Of a stretch of DNA of 64,000 nucleotides, positions 20,667-32,042 are shown in pieces. The translations under genes and the position numbers were made by a program. Numbering within the stretch: the first letter of the stretch is position 1; every line of letters begins with the position of its first letter. The notes beneath the pieces are model-generated. The model had not been told where the DNA came from. It worked only from the letters and a program-made list of their open reading frames with translations, and ran no database searches. The stretch is from Corynespora cassiicola (lineage: Eukaryota; Ascomycota; Dothideomycetes; Pleosporales; Corynesporascaceae), in contig JAEUWY010000002.1 in NCBI GenBank assembly GCA_022059125.1, forward strand, positions 3,720,001-3,784,000, given 5' to 3'.

Positions 20667-22914
20667 GGTCGATATCGCGGTGCTTCGTGGTGTGGTGTGA
20701 AGAGGTTCTGGGTATGTCGAGGTGAGGAAGCACGGAAGGATCGCGTAGAGCAGCAGCTGGCGGGCATGTCAACTTCCACCTGGACCGTGATTTCTGCGCA
20801 CGGGCCTCAAAGACCCCTTCGCACTACCGGATCGGAGAAACATGGCCGCCGGAGCTTGAAAAGTCTCCTCGGTGCTCTTTCAACTTTTCTTTGCACCGAC
20901 TCAACTTTCTTCCACCACATCAACAAACTTTTGGTAAGTGAATTCTCTGCAGCTCCCCCCAATATTTCTATGATGAGCATTCGTGTCGCCCCTATCATAC
21001 ATATTATGGTGATCGACCACCCAAAGCCAAACGGGATTTCTGATCTTATTTGATTCTACTTTCTCCTCGAAGTTTTTTTTTGGAAGAGCCCTCGCTGACT
21101 TTTACCAAAGTAGTTTTCCTAGCACAGGCTTTGGCTGCATATGCGCCCTAAGAATGCGTTGATTCGTATACTGTTGCATCTATAATGGGTATATCCCAGT
21201 CCCGATAGCTCGAGCAAGCTCCGCGGTCGCCTGTCCCACGCTCGTTTCTCTTCGATTCGAATGCCTGCACGGCCCATCATGATTGCAAGATGGTGCAGAG
21301 ATTTTTTTGGGGAACGCGTAGCGCGGAACTTGGACGAGCTATCGGAGAACAAGCATGAGGTTAGTCACTATCCGACATGCCCTCCAACCACCGAGAGATG
21401 AACAACCATACGTACTATCAAATTCCGACCATATTTGAGGAAAAGAAGTCATAACACCTGACACCAATCCCACCGTCACGCATGATCAATGGAGGCCTTT
21501 GTCGACTTTTACTGACATGGCCAAGACTAGAATGATGACTTGATACCACCATTAACCACAGCGTATATGCACAGCTTACACCAAAACTGTACGTTCTTCT
21601 TCCTTTATCTCACTCCCTTGCAATGATGATGAAATTATATTCCATGCTAGCACTGAAGGGCTTGCCCTAATGCTGGATAAAATATAACGCTTTTCATCTT
21701 TCGGCTGATGCAAATCGTCGTTCGCTATTGTTCAATTGCATCTTGTCTAGACCTGTAGCTGACTGGAAGCAAACAGTATACTGCCGACCATGATTGAGCT
21801 ACACTTAGAATGTACGCTTGTTGAAGTTGATCAGCCTTTGTACCTTGATACTCTATATAATGAATTGCATTCTTTTCTATGAATACCTCGCCCTCTTTCC
21901 TGTGAAGTTGATTCATTGTGTTGTTGATCCAATACTCCAGGTGACCTTACCTCTACGTCGTGATCACATGTCAATCATTCTACTCCCTGGATGTTCGATG
22001 CTCACAAAGCCCTTCTGCCCCACTCCTTCAATATATCAAGAATCCAAAGGAGTTAAAGTTGGGAGGCCCAGAACCGTGGTACTTGACATCCAACAGCGCC
22101 TTCGGTTATGCCCAACCTATCAGACAACGAGACGTGCATTGACCTCGTCGTGACTTGACACAGCATCAGTCCCGACACTGCTGTCCCACTCCTGGCCGAG
22201 AAGTGAGGTTTTCCGGGGCACAGTACTCCTAAATTTTTAGTTCAAGCAATGGGCATAGCTACTTGGCCATTGTCCCATCCGCTTACAGCGCAAAGACGAC
22301 ATTGTGGAGATACCCTTCTCCACACCCCAGCAGAGCGTCTTATGAGGGAGACGCCTCTCGTGATACCCTGTAGGTCAGCAACAACTCGACACCACGTCTC
22401 ATCCGCAAACAACATGTCATGAATCATCAGAAGCAAGGCACAAGAAAGGCACCAAAAACACCAAGCCGCAACGACAACAGCGCACAAAAGCCAGAGTTGC
22501 TCCGCAAAAAAAGCACATGAGAACGCAAACCATCAAATTGAGTAGTGGTGGGTGGGGTATATAAAGCCTCAAAAAGACGTGAACCGCTCAGTCGCTGTTC
22601 TTTGCTCGGATAAAAAAAAGGGGGGTGCCCATCGCCTGGACTAAAAGTCGCGGGCTCGGGCTGCATCTCGAAACGAGTGCGAAAAGAAGAAGAAGAAGAA
22701 GAAAATAAAGTGGAAAGTCAAAATGGAGAGTCAAAGAATAGAAGTCGTCCAGATCCAACACTCACATATGAAGAGGCCTGAACGAGAAGAGATAGAAAAC
22801 CCCAAACCACTTACTCCTGCCATTACGCGAATTCCCCTCACTTTGATGCTCACCCTCGGGTGGGCAGTGCTGTGGGCCTCAGGCAGGCATACAGCGTTGG
22901 CCGATACTCACCAT
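20667..22914. other. 2.2-kb gene-free region, partly AT-rich
   Basis: Holds the RRM gene promoter at its left and the SFH5 3' region at its right. Between about 20,930 and 22,250 the sequence is clearly richer in A+T than the surrounding genes and has no frame that looks coding. Near 22,684-22,704 there is an AAG microsatellite. No transposase or reverse transcriptase motif could be read. It may be ordinary intergenic DNA or an old decayed repeat. Confidence 0.5.
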
Positions 22915-24268
22915 CTAGGTAGAAGACGGGGGCGAAATGCTGTCATTGCTAGGGACGGGGTCTTGAGGAGTCTCGGTGAGGTTCATGCCAATGGCAATCT
23001 CCTTGAGGTCGCTGGCCTCGCCGCCGTACACCGTGGGGACGCCCTTGCCCAGCTCAGCAGCAAGCTGGTTGCCATAGCTAAGGACGGAGAACTTCTTGAC
23101 CGTCTCCTTGGACACAAAGAGCTTCATAGCCTGGAAGACCCAGCCCATGAGGATGGGGACATTGACGAAGAACTTGCGCGAGAGCGTCTCGGGGTAGAAC
23201 CTGCCGAGCACCTCGATGGTCTTCTTGCTCGAGGCCTTCACGTCTACGGGGAAGTTAGTACGAGTCTTGTGTACGAGGAGAAGAGGCCACACACGTGGAT
23301 CTTGGCGGATGAACGAGACCTGGAGGTAGTCGTGAACTTGGAAGCCCTGGTACGGATCGGGGCCCTGGCCAAAGCCGGGGATGGGTTGCGTGGCGGCGGC
23401 AAGGTTGAGCTTCTGCACAGAACGCTCCATCAAGCCAACACGCCAGCGCAGGAATCTGAACACCCATATGTTAGCAAGTCACTTGACAGCATAGGATTCA
23501 GGTAAGCACCTACCCATCCAAGTTGCCAAAGGTCTTCTTGTTATCCTTGACGGCGCCATAGATGTTGAAGGTGACAACATCCTTTTTGTTCGTGCTTCCC
23601 GGAACATTCTCAAGCTCCAAGATGTAGCCCAGTCCATCGAATGTGTCCTTGTCGTAGCTGTCAGCCGCGGCCTTGACAGGGTCGAACTGCTTGCGCCACT
23701 TGAGCGTCTCAACAAGCTGCTCCTTGGCCTTGTTGAGGTCGTTCTGGTTGGCACGGAGGAACTTCTGGAGGATGAGCTTGGTGAGGAACTCGTTGGAGGG
23801 AGACAGATTGATCTGCCAAACTTCGTTGTGGCCGGCCTCCTTAGTCAATTCGCCGATGCTCTCAAAGAATAGAGCCAAAGGTTGTCCAGCACTAATCTCA
23901 GGCCAGACTGGGCCACCGGGGGCAACGGTTTTCTCCTCAGCCTTGGTTTCGTCTGCAGGTGGGGCCGCGCCGGCGGAAGGGGTGACTGCGTCGGGAGTCG
24001 GCTCGGCCTCGACCTTCTTCTCCTCAATGTTAAGCTTCTCAAGCTCCTCGGTGGGAGCCGGAGGGCCTGCAGGAGCTGAAGAGACCTCAGCAGGAGCTTC
24101 AGCCTTCTTCTCCTCAGCTACAGTCTCATCCTTCTTCTCAACAGGAGCTGGTTCGGGTGCAGGTGAAGGCGCGACTTCTGGCTGCGTAGCGGGCGCAACA
24201 GGCTCTGTGGCAGGAGCGACGACGGGAGCGGCGGAATCAGTCTTGGGGTTCTCGGCTGGGGACGCCAT
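22915..24268 (-). CDS. SFH5: Sec14-like phosphatidylinositol/haem-binding protein Sfh5
   Basis: CRAL-TRIO domain protein of the Sfh5 group; the yeast protein is at the ER/cell periphery and has been described as a PI-transfer protein and as a haem-binder. Exons are 24268-23514, 23455-23295 and 23243-22915, giving 414 aa. The first ~125 residues are Pro/Ala/Glu/Lys-rich and low complexity. The CRAL-TRIO N domain reads LTKLILQKFLRANQNDLNKA and ETLKWRKQFDP. The lipid-binding domain includes TFGNLDG/FLRWRVGLMERSV across intron 1, IRQDPH/VKASSKKTIEVL across intron 2, and SRKFFVNVPILMGWVF. Both joins restore the frame with GTAGGT and GTGTGT donors. A GTGAGT lies just after the stop codon, so a 3' UTR intron is possible. 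Confidence 0.9.
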
Positions 24269-25070
24269 TGTAACGGTATTGGGAAAAGAAAGTATGGGCT
24301 TGATGTTGATCGTTTAGAAAGGGTTCGAGGTAGAGGTGGTACGAGCGCAAAGTTAAAAAAGTTTATCTTATCTGATGGTTCTGGCCGTTTCCTCAGCGAC
24401 CACGCCATCACGTGTTAATGCTCGCGTCGCGCGTCACAAGCGAAGGCAGCTATTGTAAACATAAGTGATATAGCTAGCGCTCTAATGATAGCGAGAGCTA
24501 TATATATATATATATATATTCTATCTGTTTGTTGAGTTTGCCATGGCGAAATTGCCACTTGTGACCGATTTCCTGTTTGTGCATGCCTCCATGGCCGTAA
24601 TCGTAGTACATGCCATCTCTGCCTTGCTTGGCAAAGCTGTGTGCCCCAATAATTCAATTTTCCTTTTTTCAACTCACTCTTTATTTAATAGTATTGAATC
24701 ATGGTACCGGGGTCGTTTTTGAAGTTTATCTAACTACAAGTATCAGAGGTAGGACCAGGGGCATACTCCTAGTGTTGCTTTATGCGATTGGCATAACTAT
24801 AGTGTACTTTTCTCCTTTGGAGATACATGTCAGGTACTGAAAACCCACACCAAGGTTGCTAGAGGGTGATCAACCCCAATCCTCAAATCTTCAATCATTT
24901 TCAAATGCAAGAATAGTAAAAATTACAATTAGACCCTACATAAGCACTATGCCTCCTCATTATACATACAATACTCCGTCATAGCTCATAAGGATCCACA
25001 CCACAAATCCCACCACATACCGAACTCCCTCAATGCAAAACCACAGTACCCAATGCTCACAACCCAGGAT
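24269..25070. other. Intergenic SFH5 promoter / TMEM135-like 3' end
   Basis: Both genes are on the minus strand. The region is AT-rich to the right and contains a (TA)n microsatellite at 24,499-24,519. No supported gene. Confidence 0.5.
24499..24519. repeat. (TA)n microsatellite
   Basis: About ten TA units, 230 bp upstream of the SFH5 start codon. Confidence 0.9.
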
Positions 25071-26660
25071 CTACTGATCCTTCCCCTCTCCCTCCCTATG
25101 CCTCGCCGCCCTATCAACCCATCCCTCCCCCCTCAACACCCCCAAACCCTTCCGAGCAACCCCACTATTCACCGACTTTGGAGAAAGCTCATACATGACA
25201 TTGACAGTCGCCAAGCTGAGCACGAACAAAACGACATCGCCATTCTTCACTCCACGCCACCAGCCCCGCTTCTTGCCCACCTTCCACAGCGAGTCGATTG
25301 ACATGCGCGCCGAATACATAAAGTTGGAGCGGCCGTTCTTGCGTTCGAGGAAAGCCCACATGCCGCCAAGGAAGCCGCCCAGGAGCCAACGCTGGGTCGG
25401 GAGGAAGCTCCGCGGGAAGATGTTTTGGAACAGGCAGATGGAGCCCCAGCTGGTCCCGATGGCGCCGGAGATGAAGATGGACATGCGGAGGATGCTCTTT
25501 GCTAGGTTGTTCAGTGCGGCGATCGGAGAGTTTAGGAAGGCCTTGTAGCGGGTTACGCTGAGGGCGGTGAAGATGATGGTAAAGAAACGGGCGACTTTGG
25601 GGAATGCCTGGATCCAGTAGGATACGTACGTCCGCATGCATGATGGATCATTCGGATGGAGGAGGGCGCAGGATAAAGATTTGATAGCAGGGTGGGCCGG
25701 CGATGTGATGGGTGCGATCCTAGTTAGAGACTTTGGAAGGGTCTCGCTCTGTGGGAACAGAATGGGAGAAACGAAAGCCGGCCACCGCAACTTGGAAATC
25801 TTCGCAAGACTGTCCACGATATCAAATGTTGCGGGCCAGTTTAGGTTCCTAGGGTAGCCTTCGGGCCTCTGCTGGATGTATTCCGGAGAATTGCCTAGGA
25901 TAAATTTCCCGTATGCAGCAGGGAAGCAATCTCTGTCGAAAACAAAGGCATGGAGCAATTGCCCGCATGCGACAGGCATCAGGAGCCATGATCCGAGCCA
26001 GTTTGGCTTATTCTTGAAATAACCCCTCTCTTCTAGGTAGTTGTACGAGAACTCCAGCGCTCTTGTGAAGACATATATAGCAATTGTGATGCGCAGCTGG
26101 TCGCCTGGGTAGACTGCCAGGCAAAATCCAGCCAAACTGGATCCGATAGCAGGAGCAATCCTCGACGTCAAGGATCTCGCTATCCGGGGATTGCGCCTCC
26201 GGAATGCCTTGGCTTCGTTTGTGAGAAGGCTCTCGCGTAGACGCAAGAAAAAACGCCGGAGGAGACGGTGTAATAGGAGTATGAGGGATAGCGAACATGT
26301 CAGACGGACATTTGTCGACTTCCAGATAGGCGGCCGGCGCTGTGGCTTGGCTGCTCCTCGCCCGAGAAACTTGGTACTGATCAACTCCCAGGCCTTCAGC
26401 CCTGAGAAGGTCAACGCTGCCAGGCGCAACGAAGCGCGGATGGCGGCGGCGTTGTAGTCATCGGATCCCTTTGCTATCGCATCGTATTTTCGTGGAGGAG
26501 GAGTCCGTTTGCGAACGGCCGGGGCGCGGGAGAGGAGGTACTGGTGGAGGAGCGCGTATTCCCTTGGGCTGATGGTGTAGCGCAAAGCGTTCCGAACAAT
26601 AGGGTCAATCTGGCCGGGTTTACCTGCGGGCGACGGCTGGGAGGCACTCGACGACGACAT
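25071..26660 (-). CDS. TMEM135-like multi-pass membrane protein
   Basis: Intronless gene of 529 aa. Several hydrophobic segments are visible: LTCSLSLILLLHRLL, IGSSLAGFCLAVY, ITIAIYVFTRALEF, WLLMPVACGQLLHAFVF, FFTIIFTALSV, SILRMSIFISGAIG, WLLGGFLGGMWAFL and VVLFVLSLATVNVMYEL. The segment LLMPVACGQLLHAFVFDRD with following Cys/Pro-rich residues matches the TMEM135/PMP52 family as I know it; animal members act in peroxisomes and mitochondrial dynamics, and the fungal role is not established. The N-terminus is Ser/Pro-rich and cytosolic in appearance. Start is the ATG before SSSSASQPSPAGK. Confidence 0.8.
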   Translation of the reverse strand: MSSSSASQPSPAGKPGQIDPIVRNALRYTISPREYALLHQYLLSRAPAVRKRTPPPRKYDAIAKGSDDYNAAAIRASLRLAALTFSGLKAWELISTKFLGRGAAKPQRRPPIWKSTNVRLTCSLSLILLLHRLLRRFFLRLRESLLTNEAKAFRRRNPRIARSLTSRIAPAIGSSLAGFCLAVYPGDQLRITIAIYVFTRALEFSYNYLEERGYFKNKPNWLGSWLLMPVACGQLLHAFVFDRDCFPAAYGKFILGNSPEYIQQRPEGYPRNLNWPATFDIVDSLAKISKLRWPAFVSPILFPQSETLPKSLTRIAPITSPAHPAIKSLSCALLHPNDPSCMRTYVSYWIQAFPKVARFFTIIFTALSVTRYKAFLNSPIAALNNLAKSILRMSIFISGAIGTSWGSICLFQNIFPRSFLPTQRWLLGGFLGGMWAFLERKNGRSNFMYSARMSIDSLWKVGKKRGWWRGVKNGDVVLFVLSLATVNVMYELSPKSVNSGVARKGLGVLRGEGWVDRAARHREGEGKDQ

Positions 26661-26954
26661 TTTGAGCGACTCGGTTTGTGTGTGTTGACATGGACGGGAT
26701 CATTCTCGCGCCGGGAGTGGTTGTGTACTTGACAATAGGAGGAGAAGGCTAGCTCATGAACCATGGGTTATTACGACGAGCCTCGGCTGTTCGGCCATCC
26801 CAGCATGCACGTGCACGTCATCATCTCTCCTTCTCCATGGGGAAGCATGCATGTGGCTTAGTTTCTTTTTTGGGTGTGGGTTAACATGTGCAGTGGCAAT
26901 GTAAAGAAAGTGCGAAATTCAGTCGAATGTTCGCGCAATGCTTCTCATTATTGA

Positions 26955-28036
26955 TCATGAAAGCTTCAAAGTATCTAGCCACTTTTCCAGGGCCTCATTG
27001 ACCTCCTTCGGCTTCTCCAACTGCGCCCAATGTCCCGCCTCAACTGTCTCCAGCGTCAGATTCTTAACAAACCCTTTCTGAGCCTCACCCATCTTCGGCA
27101 TCACGCTAGGTGAGCATGGATCATATTTTGCATCAATGAAGAGCACAGGGAAATCCAGAACTCCACCATTTTTTTCCTTTTTCGCATACTCCTCATTGAC
27201 ATCATGGTTGAGGTAGTAAGCAATAGCCCCAAAGAATCCATGTGCTTTGTGACTCTTTTTCAAGCTCTCCAGCAAGGACTCGTCAAGGAAGGTGGCCTCG
27301 AGCGGAAGGTCAGGTGCGTTCTCCGGATGGCCGCCGAACCACCCGCCGTCCTTTAGGACCGTGGCCAGAAAAGACGGTTGCCCCCAGCTGCTTGGATCGC
27401 TTTTAATGTGAAATAACTTCAGCAGAACGTCGCCATGATCATCCAGCTCCTTCACGGCCTTTTCCGGATACAATTCCATAAATCGCATATATTCCCATAG
27501 ACCCCACTTGACCTCGTCTTCGGGGTAGAGATCCCTGTTGGACAGCGTTGCCAAGTGGTTGAGTCCCAATTCGAGGGTCCGGTAGGGCTAGCCGCAGGGG
27601 AGATGCACGGTCAGCCAGAGTATCACGATGCTTGCGATACACGTACAATAGCTACTAGCGCGAGTCCGATGAACAGCTCGGGATAGTGAGCCGCAAGCGC
27701 ATTGACGACTCCACTACCCCAGTCGTGACCGATCCAGACCGCTTTTTTTATGTTCAATTGATGAGCAAAGTCGACGAGCTCGCTTGACAAGGCTTCCATC
27801 GAATATGATCGTCTGTTCGAGGGGGCCGATGAGAGACCATAGCCCCTCATATCAAGTGCGATGACTCGGAACTTGGACCCGGTGGAGAAATGAAGGAGCT
27901 GGTGTTTCCAAATTTCGGCCAGGTCGGGGAATCCGTGGACGAAGATCAGGGGCACACCATCTTTGGAACCTCCTTCGTAGTAACGGGTTTTTTCACCGTT
28001 GGAGAGAGTTATATCGTTGGCGGAGAGGGATTCCAT
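26955..28036 (-). CDS. Alpha/beta hydrolase, soluble epoxide hydrolase type
   Basis: Exons are 28036-27647 and 27587-26955, giving 340 aa. The oxyanion-hole motif is HGFPD, and the nucleophile elbow is GHDWGSG, with Asp in place of Ser, as in epoxide hydrolases and haloalkane dehalogenases. The catalytic His is in AGHWAQLEKPKEV, and an acidic residue lies in LFIDAKYDPCSPS. Cap-domain sequence includes EDEVKWGLWEYMRFM. The join VAI/PYRTLELG keeps phase 0. The frame stays open upstream of the chosen ATG (…LNPSLYDHISSEA) without an ATG, so an extra N-terminal exon cannot be excluded. Substrate unknown; detoxification is the usual guess. Confidence 0.86.
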
Positions 28037-29234
28037 GGCTTCCGAGCTGATATGATCGTACAATGAAGGGTTCAGCAGTGGAAGCTTGTGTGCGAATCCT
28101 ACAGCGTTGGGTCACTCATTTAAATATCCATTTCTTTCTTGTCGGCATTATTCATCCATAACGGAGGCTGGAAACGTGAACATCCGAGTGGTTAGAAATA
28201 TGGGACGATTAGTTATGGTGTCTGGGGTATTGCCCTTTCAAGTCTAGTGAACAGAAAGCATCATGTTTGAGTTTTGTAAGCAATTACAAGGGGGACAGCC
28301 AGTGGGGCCCAAAAGCACGGGTGAATACACAGTGAGTTGCCCCTAGAAAAGGCATCATGTATTGGAGTATGGAATAAAGGCACTCTGCGAGGGCTTCGTG
28401 CGTCAATCGACCGGCAGTCTATCACAGGGAGATGGGATCGCCAAAATGATTAGGGCTAAACAGCAAAGAGGACGCTAAAGTTGATCATGACAGGCATGCG
28501 TTTTCTACAGCAAGCTTGTCAAAACAAAGCAGATATGTAGCTCATATTTTAGTAGTGAGGTATATATGGCTGCAACATGAATGGGACGTTCTCTATGTGA
28601 CTGCAATTCGCCGAACAGACGGGATCTCTGGGAGGACTGGCGGGCGTCTTCCCCAATCTAGTATATTATTTTACCTTGTAAACACCTCAAAGTTTCCATC
28701 AGGATATAAACAATGGATGCCACGCTCCAATTTTAGATTTACGACACATTGACTAAATCTGAACTAAATACTCGTGCTATCTAGACACACCAACACAAAG
28801 ATACACACACACACACACGCATACACATTGAAACACGCATACGCACACATAAATATACATGCATAATATAATACATTCTAAGCAAGTACGCTTTACAGTT
28901 ACGGGGGTATCAAATCTCATGCACACATTTCTCATGACGTCGTACATAAGCCCCAGCCCTTTGTCAAAGTATCGACTCTAAGTTTGTCACTACCAGCACC
29001 GATAAAAGTGGGACCATGCTCTACTCTACAATTTGATGTCCTGCAGTTATTTTCGCCAATGAAGGGGGGAAAGATGCAGTCTAGGCCCGAAATGAACAAG
29101 GAGAATGGAAAAAGGGTATTGAGAGACCCGTCTCAAACCGAAATAAGCGAACGTCTGCCGTTTACTTGCAACGCCAATCCGGGAGTTGTCCAATTTTTCG
29201 TTTTACACGGAAACCGACGATTTCCGGCGTTTAT
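28037..29234. other. Intergenic region hydrolase promoter / dam1 3' end
   Basis: 1.2 kb between two minus-strand genes. A 6-codon uORF (MSDPTL, 28,119-28,099 on the minus strand) precedes the hydrolase start. The segment 28,780-28,870 is a degenerate CA/CATA repeat, and much of the region is AT-rich. It forms the left border of the GlcNAc cluster. Confidence 0.5.
28784..28856. repeat. Degenerate (CA)n microsatellite
   Basis: An ACACAC core (about 28,801-28,820) flanked by CATACACA/ACGCATA variants. Confidence 0.8.
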
Positions 29235-30586
29235 TTATGAAACCACGCGTTCGCTCATGGGCGACAGCTGCAGGTCGTCTGCCAGGTCCATGGCCTGCAT
29301 CTTGCGGGCAGCATCGTCTGTGATCCTGGCGCTCATTGGCTCGAGGATGGGGCTGGCAGATCGGGAAATGTCTTGTTGTGGCACAGCCAGCTTCAGACCG
29401 TTCGTCTGCGGGACGGGGGCGAGAATCTGGTCCCCTTCCACGACAGAGTCTCGCTTCCGGGCCTTTTGGGGGAGCATCTGGCGGAAACCGAGCTCGTTGG
29501 CTACCATCTCGATGCTCTTGAAGTACTGGGCCATGGTCAGCATGTGCACATTTGGAAGAGCGGTGTGTCTTCATTACCTTGACGGTCTTTACCTGCAGCT
29601 CAAGGGTGGCGTCCTCGTCGACCACAATCATGGGGTGCGGGTGCAGCTGGAGGCTGGACAGTGTCCACATGTGGTTCACGCCGCCCTCGATGCACTTTTG
29701 CAGAGCAAGAGCCTTGTGGGCGCCAGTGATGATGATGACAACCTCGTGGGCCTTTGAAACCGTTAACTGCAATGTCTGTAGTGCCGAACAAGGTACTTAC
29801 GTCCAACACCGTCTGGACTCCTACGGTCAGTGCCATCCTGGGCACCTGGTCCATGTCATTCCCGAAGAACCTGGAGTTGGCCAGGATGGTATCGTAGGCG
29901 AGGGTCTTGACGCGAGTACGCGACTTCAGGCTGGACCCCGGCTCATTGAAGGCAACATGTCCATCGGGGCCAATACCGCCCAGGAAGAGCTCGATGCCAC
30001 CAGCTGCCTTGATCTTCTCCTCGTACTCATGGCACTCGGCCTCGAGGTCGGGAGCGTTGCCGTTGAGAATGTTGATGTTCTCGGGCTTCACGTCCACGTG
30101 CGAGAAGAAGTGCTTGTACATGAAGCTGTGGTAGCTCTCGGGGTGTTCCCGCGGGATGCCAACATATTCATCCTGCAAATGGTTAGGACATGGTCTGGCC
30201 TCTGCTGCTGTGTGACGCAGCCAAGCAAAGGGGGTTGCAAGCGCACGACTCACCATATTGAAGGTGACCACATTGCGGAAAGAAATGTCGCCAGCCTTGT
30301 ATCGCTGGACGAGGTTCTGGTATATCAGGATGGGGCTGCTGCCAGTGGGCAGGCCGAGGACAAAAGGCTTCTCTGGGGTCGGATCGAATACTTTGATGCG
30401 CTCTGGAGGGGTCTCAGGGTTAGCTGGGAGGGCGTGGAGGAGGAAGGAGCAAGGGGCTGGGGGTATGCACCAATGATGTAGTCGGCAATGTAGGCAGAGG
30501 CGGTACGGGGGTCGTCTCTGATGATTAGTCTCCTGCAGGCGGTAAGCGTGCTGTCGGGTGCCGGACGACAGTGCATGAGCGTACAT
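29235..30586 (-). CDS. dam1: Glucosamine-6-phosphate deaminase (NagB type)
   Basis: Converts glucosamine-6-phosphate to fructose-6-phosphate and ammonia, the last step of GlcNAc catabolism. Exons are 30586-30585, 30532-30471, 30402-30254, 30172-29801, 29751-29578 and 29525-29235, giving 349 aa. The model puts only the AT of the start codon in exon 1; the 52-nt intron is GTACGC...CTTAC...CAG and the next exon supplies G, giving [13 protein letters not shown], the conserved family N-terminus. Catalytic residues match E. coli NagB numbering: D72 (NMDEYVG), D141, H143 and E148 ([14 protein letters not shown]). [12 protein letters not shown] binds phosphate. The C-terminus has about 80 extra Ser/Met-rich residues compared with the 266-aa bacterial enzyme. 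Upstream ATATAATC at about 30,714-30,721 is a possible TATA box. Confidence 0.95.
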
Positions 30587-32042
30587 TTTGAAGAGCGCGG
30601 GCGGGCGGGCGATTTGGTGCTGTGCTTGTGTTGTTGGTTGGTGGTGCGATAGGTCGAGGATTGGGCTTTGGGGGCTTTGGGGGCAGTGAGGCACTCAGCA
30701 CGGGCGGGCGGTGATTATATTTGCAGCAACCGCAGGCGACTTCTGTCACAGCTGCGGGGGAGCACGACGGGCTCATTCACAGGCAGGGCCAGTCTTTGTC
30801 AGGCCGGATCGCGGGCAGCCTGCCAAATGCGACATGTGGTCTCCAGCCATGACGGCCGTGGGCAGCACAGGGTTGGCCGCGAGCGGGACACTGGGGCCGG
30901 GTGGCAGGTGTCGCGAACTGGCGAACCGTGATGATGCAGTGCAATGGACGGGCAGGTGGACGTCGTGGTACAACGCGCCTATCTGTGGATGCTGAGCGGC
31001 GGCCGGCCGAGTGGGTTCGCAGGCTCGCTGCCATGCTACAGCACCATGGCATCGGCGGACACAGGCGGGCGTAGGATGGAGCATGGCCAGGCTTGGGCCG
31101 ACCTTATCCCCCAAAGAGCCCAGTCGCCGCGGCCGCGAGGGTCACGATGCCCCCGGCAGGCGTCGTCCATCACGATAAGGCTGCAGGCCAGGCGGACGGG
31201 CGACGAGGGCGCTGGACGACGTCGACGATGCTGATGTTACATTCCGGGCTGGCGTGGCGAGCGGGCGGAGAGCGTTGCAGAAGCGGGCGAGTGGCTGGCC
31301 CTGGCGCCGCGAGCTTATCAGCGGTGGGCCTGCGATGGGCCTGCGATGGGCCTACGACGGGCCTGCGATCTTCGCTGGGAGGCCTGGGGGCGTTCTGGGA
31401 GGGCCGCCCTGTTGGCTGCACCCTCGCCTCCCCGGCACAGAGCCCTAGAGGCCCCCGCCATAGGCCTTGGGGCGCGCATGCACCCGCACTCCGAGAACCG
31501 CCCATACGCCTCCCGAGCTGCACCTGGGCTGGCCCCCCCTTGGGAGCTGCAGTCCTGGCAGCCGGTTCCATTGAGGTGCGCAGTGTCATTGTCACGCCTC
31601 GCGCCGCGTTGCAGCAGCATAGAACCACCAAAATAACGGCGTGCTAGCTCCCCGCAGGCCGCCACGGCTAATCATAGCACCTGGCAGCCCATCTGAGGCT
31701 GGAAAACTCAGCACCACACCCAGGCCCCAGGGTGTCGCGTGCTGCACGCCAGTCCTGGGTCCGCAGTATGTCCCGATGGGGATTGGCCCACGTCCTAGCA
31801 GTGAATGGGGTGGACCCTGGGCTGACAGATGCTTAAAATGGCGGCTGACCCACGCGGTTGCTCTCCCCTTGACTATCAACCCGTCTATCAACCTCTCGCG
31901 ACTGCCGCAGTCAGCTATTTAATATCGCGGGGTAGCTGCCGTTCGCTTTTGCCCTTCTGCCTCGTGCTCCTCCCGCCCTCTGCAGCCTCGCCAACCTCGC
32001 CAACCTCGCCAACCTCGACCGCCAGTCGCTGCAGCTCCCGCC
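30587..32042. promoter_or_regulatory. Divergent promoter region dam1 / ngt1
   Basis: 1456 bp of GC-rich DNA between the divergent deaminase and transporter starts. It holds a possible dam1 TATA box near 30,714, an 11-bp tandem repeat at 31,326-31,369, a TCGCAGG heptamer at 31,017 and TATTTAATA at 31,915 about 120 bp before the ngt1 ATG. The longer frames on both strands are GC-driven and without domains. Confidence 0.55.
31326..31369. repeat. Four tandem 11-bp units in the dam1/ngt1 promoter
   Basis: Units of GGGCCTGCGAT at 31326, 31337 and 31359; the third (31348) is GGGCCTACGAC. The period is close to one DNA helical turn. Confidence 0.95.

Noticed and set aside
31326..31369. CRISPR-like array
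   Set aside because: Units are contiguous 11-mers without spacers, and this is a eukaryotic genome.
30671..31665. Several long frames on both strands between dam1 and ngt1
   Set aside because: They overlap each other in all frames, are GC-driven and carry no domain; the region is a promoter with repeats.
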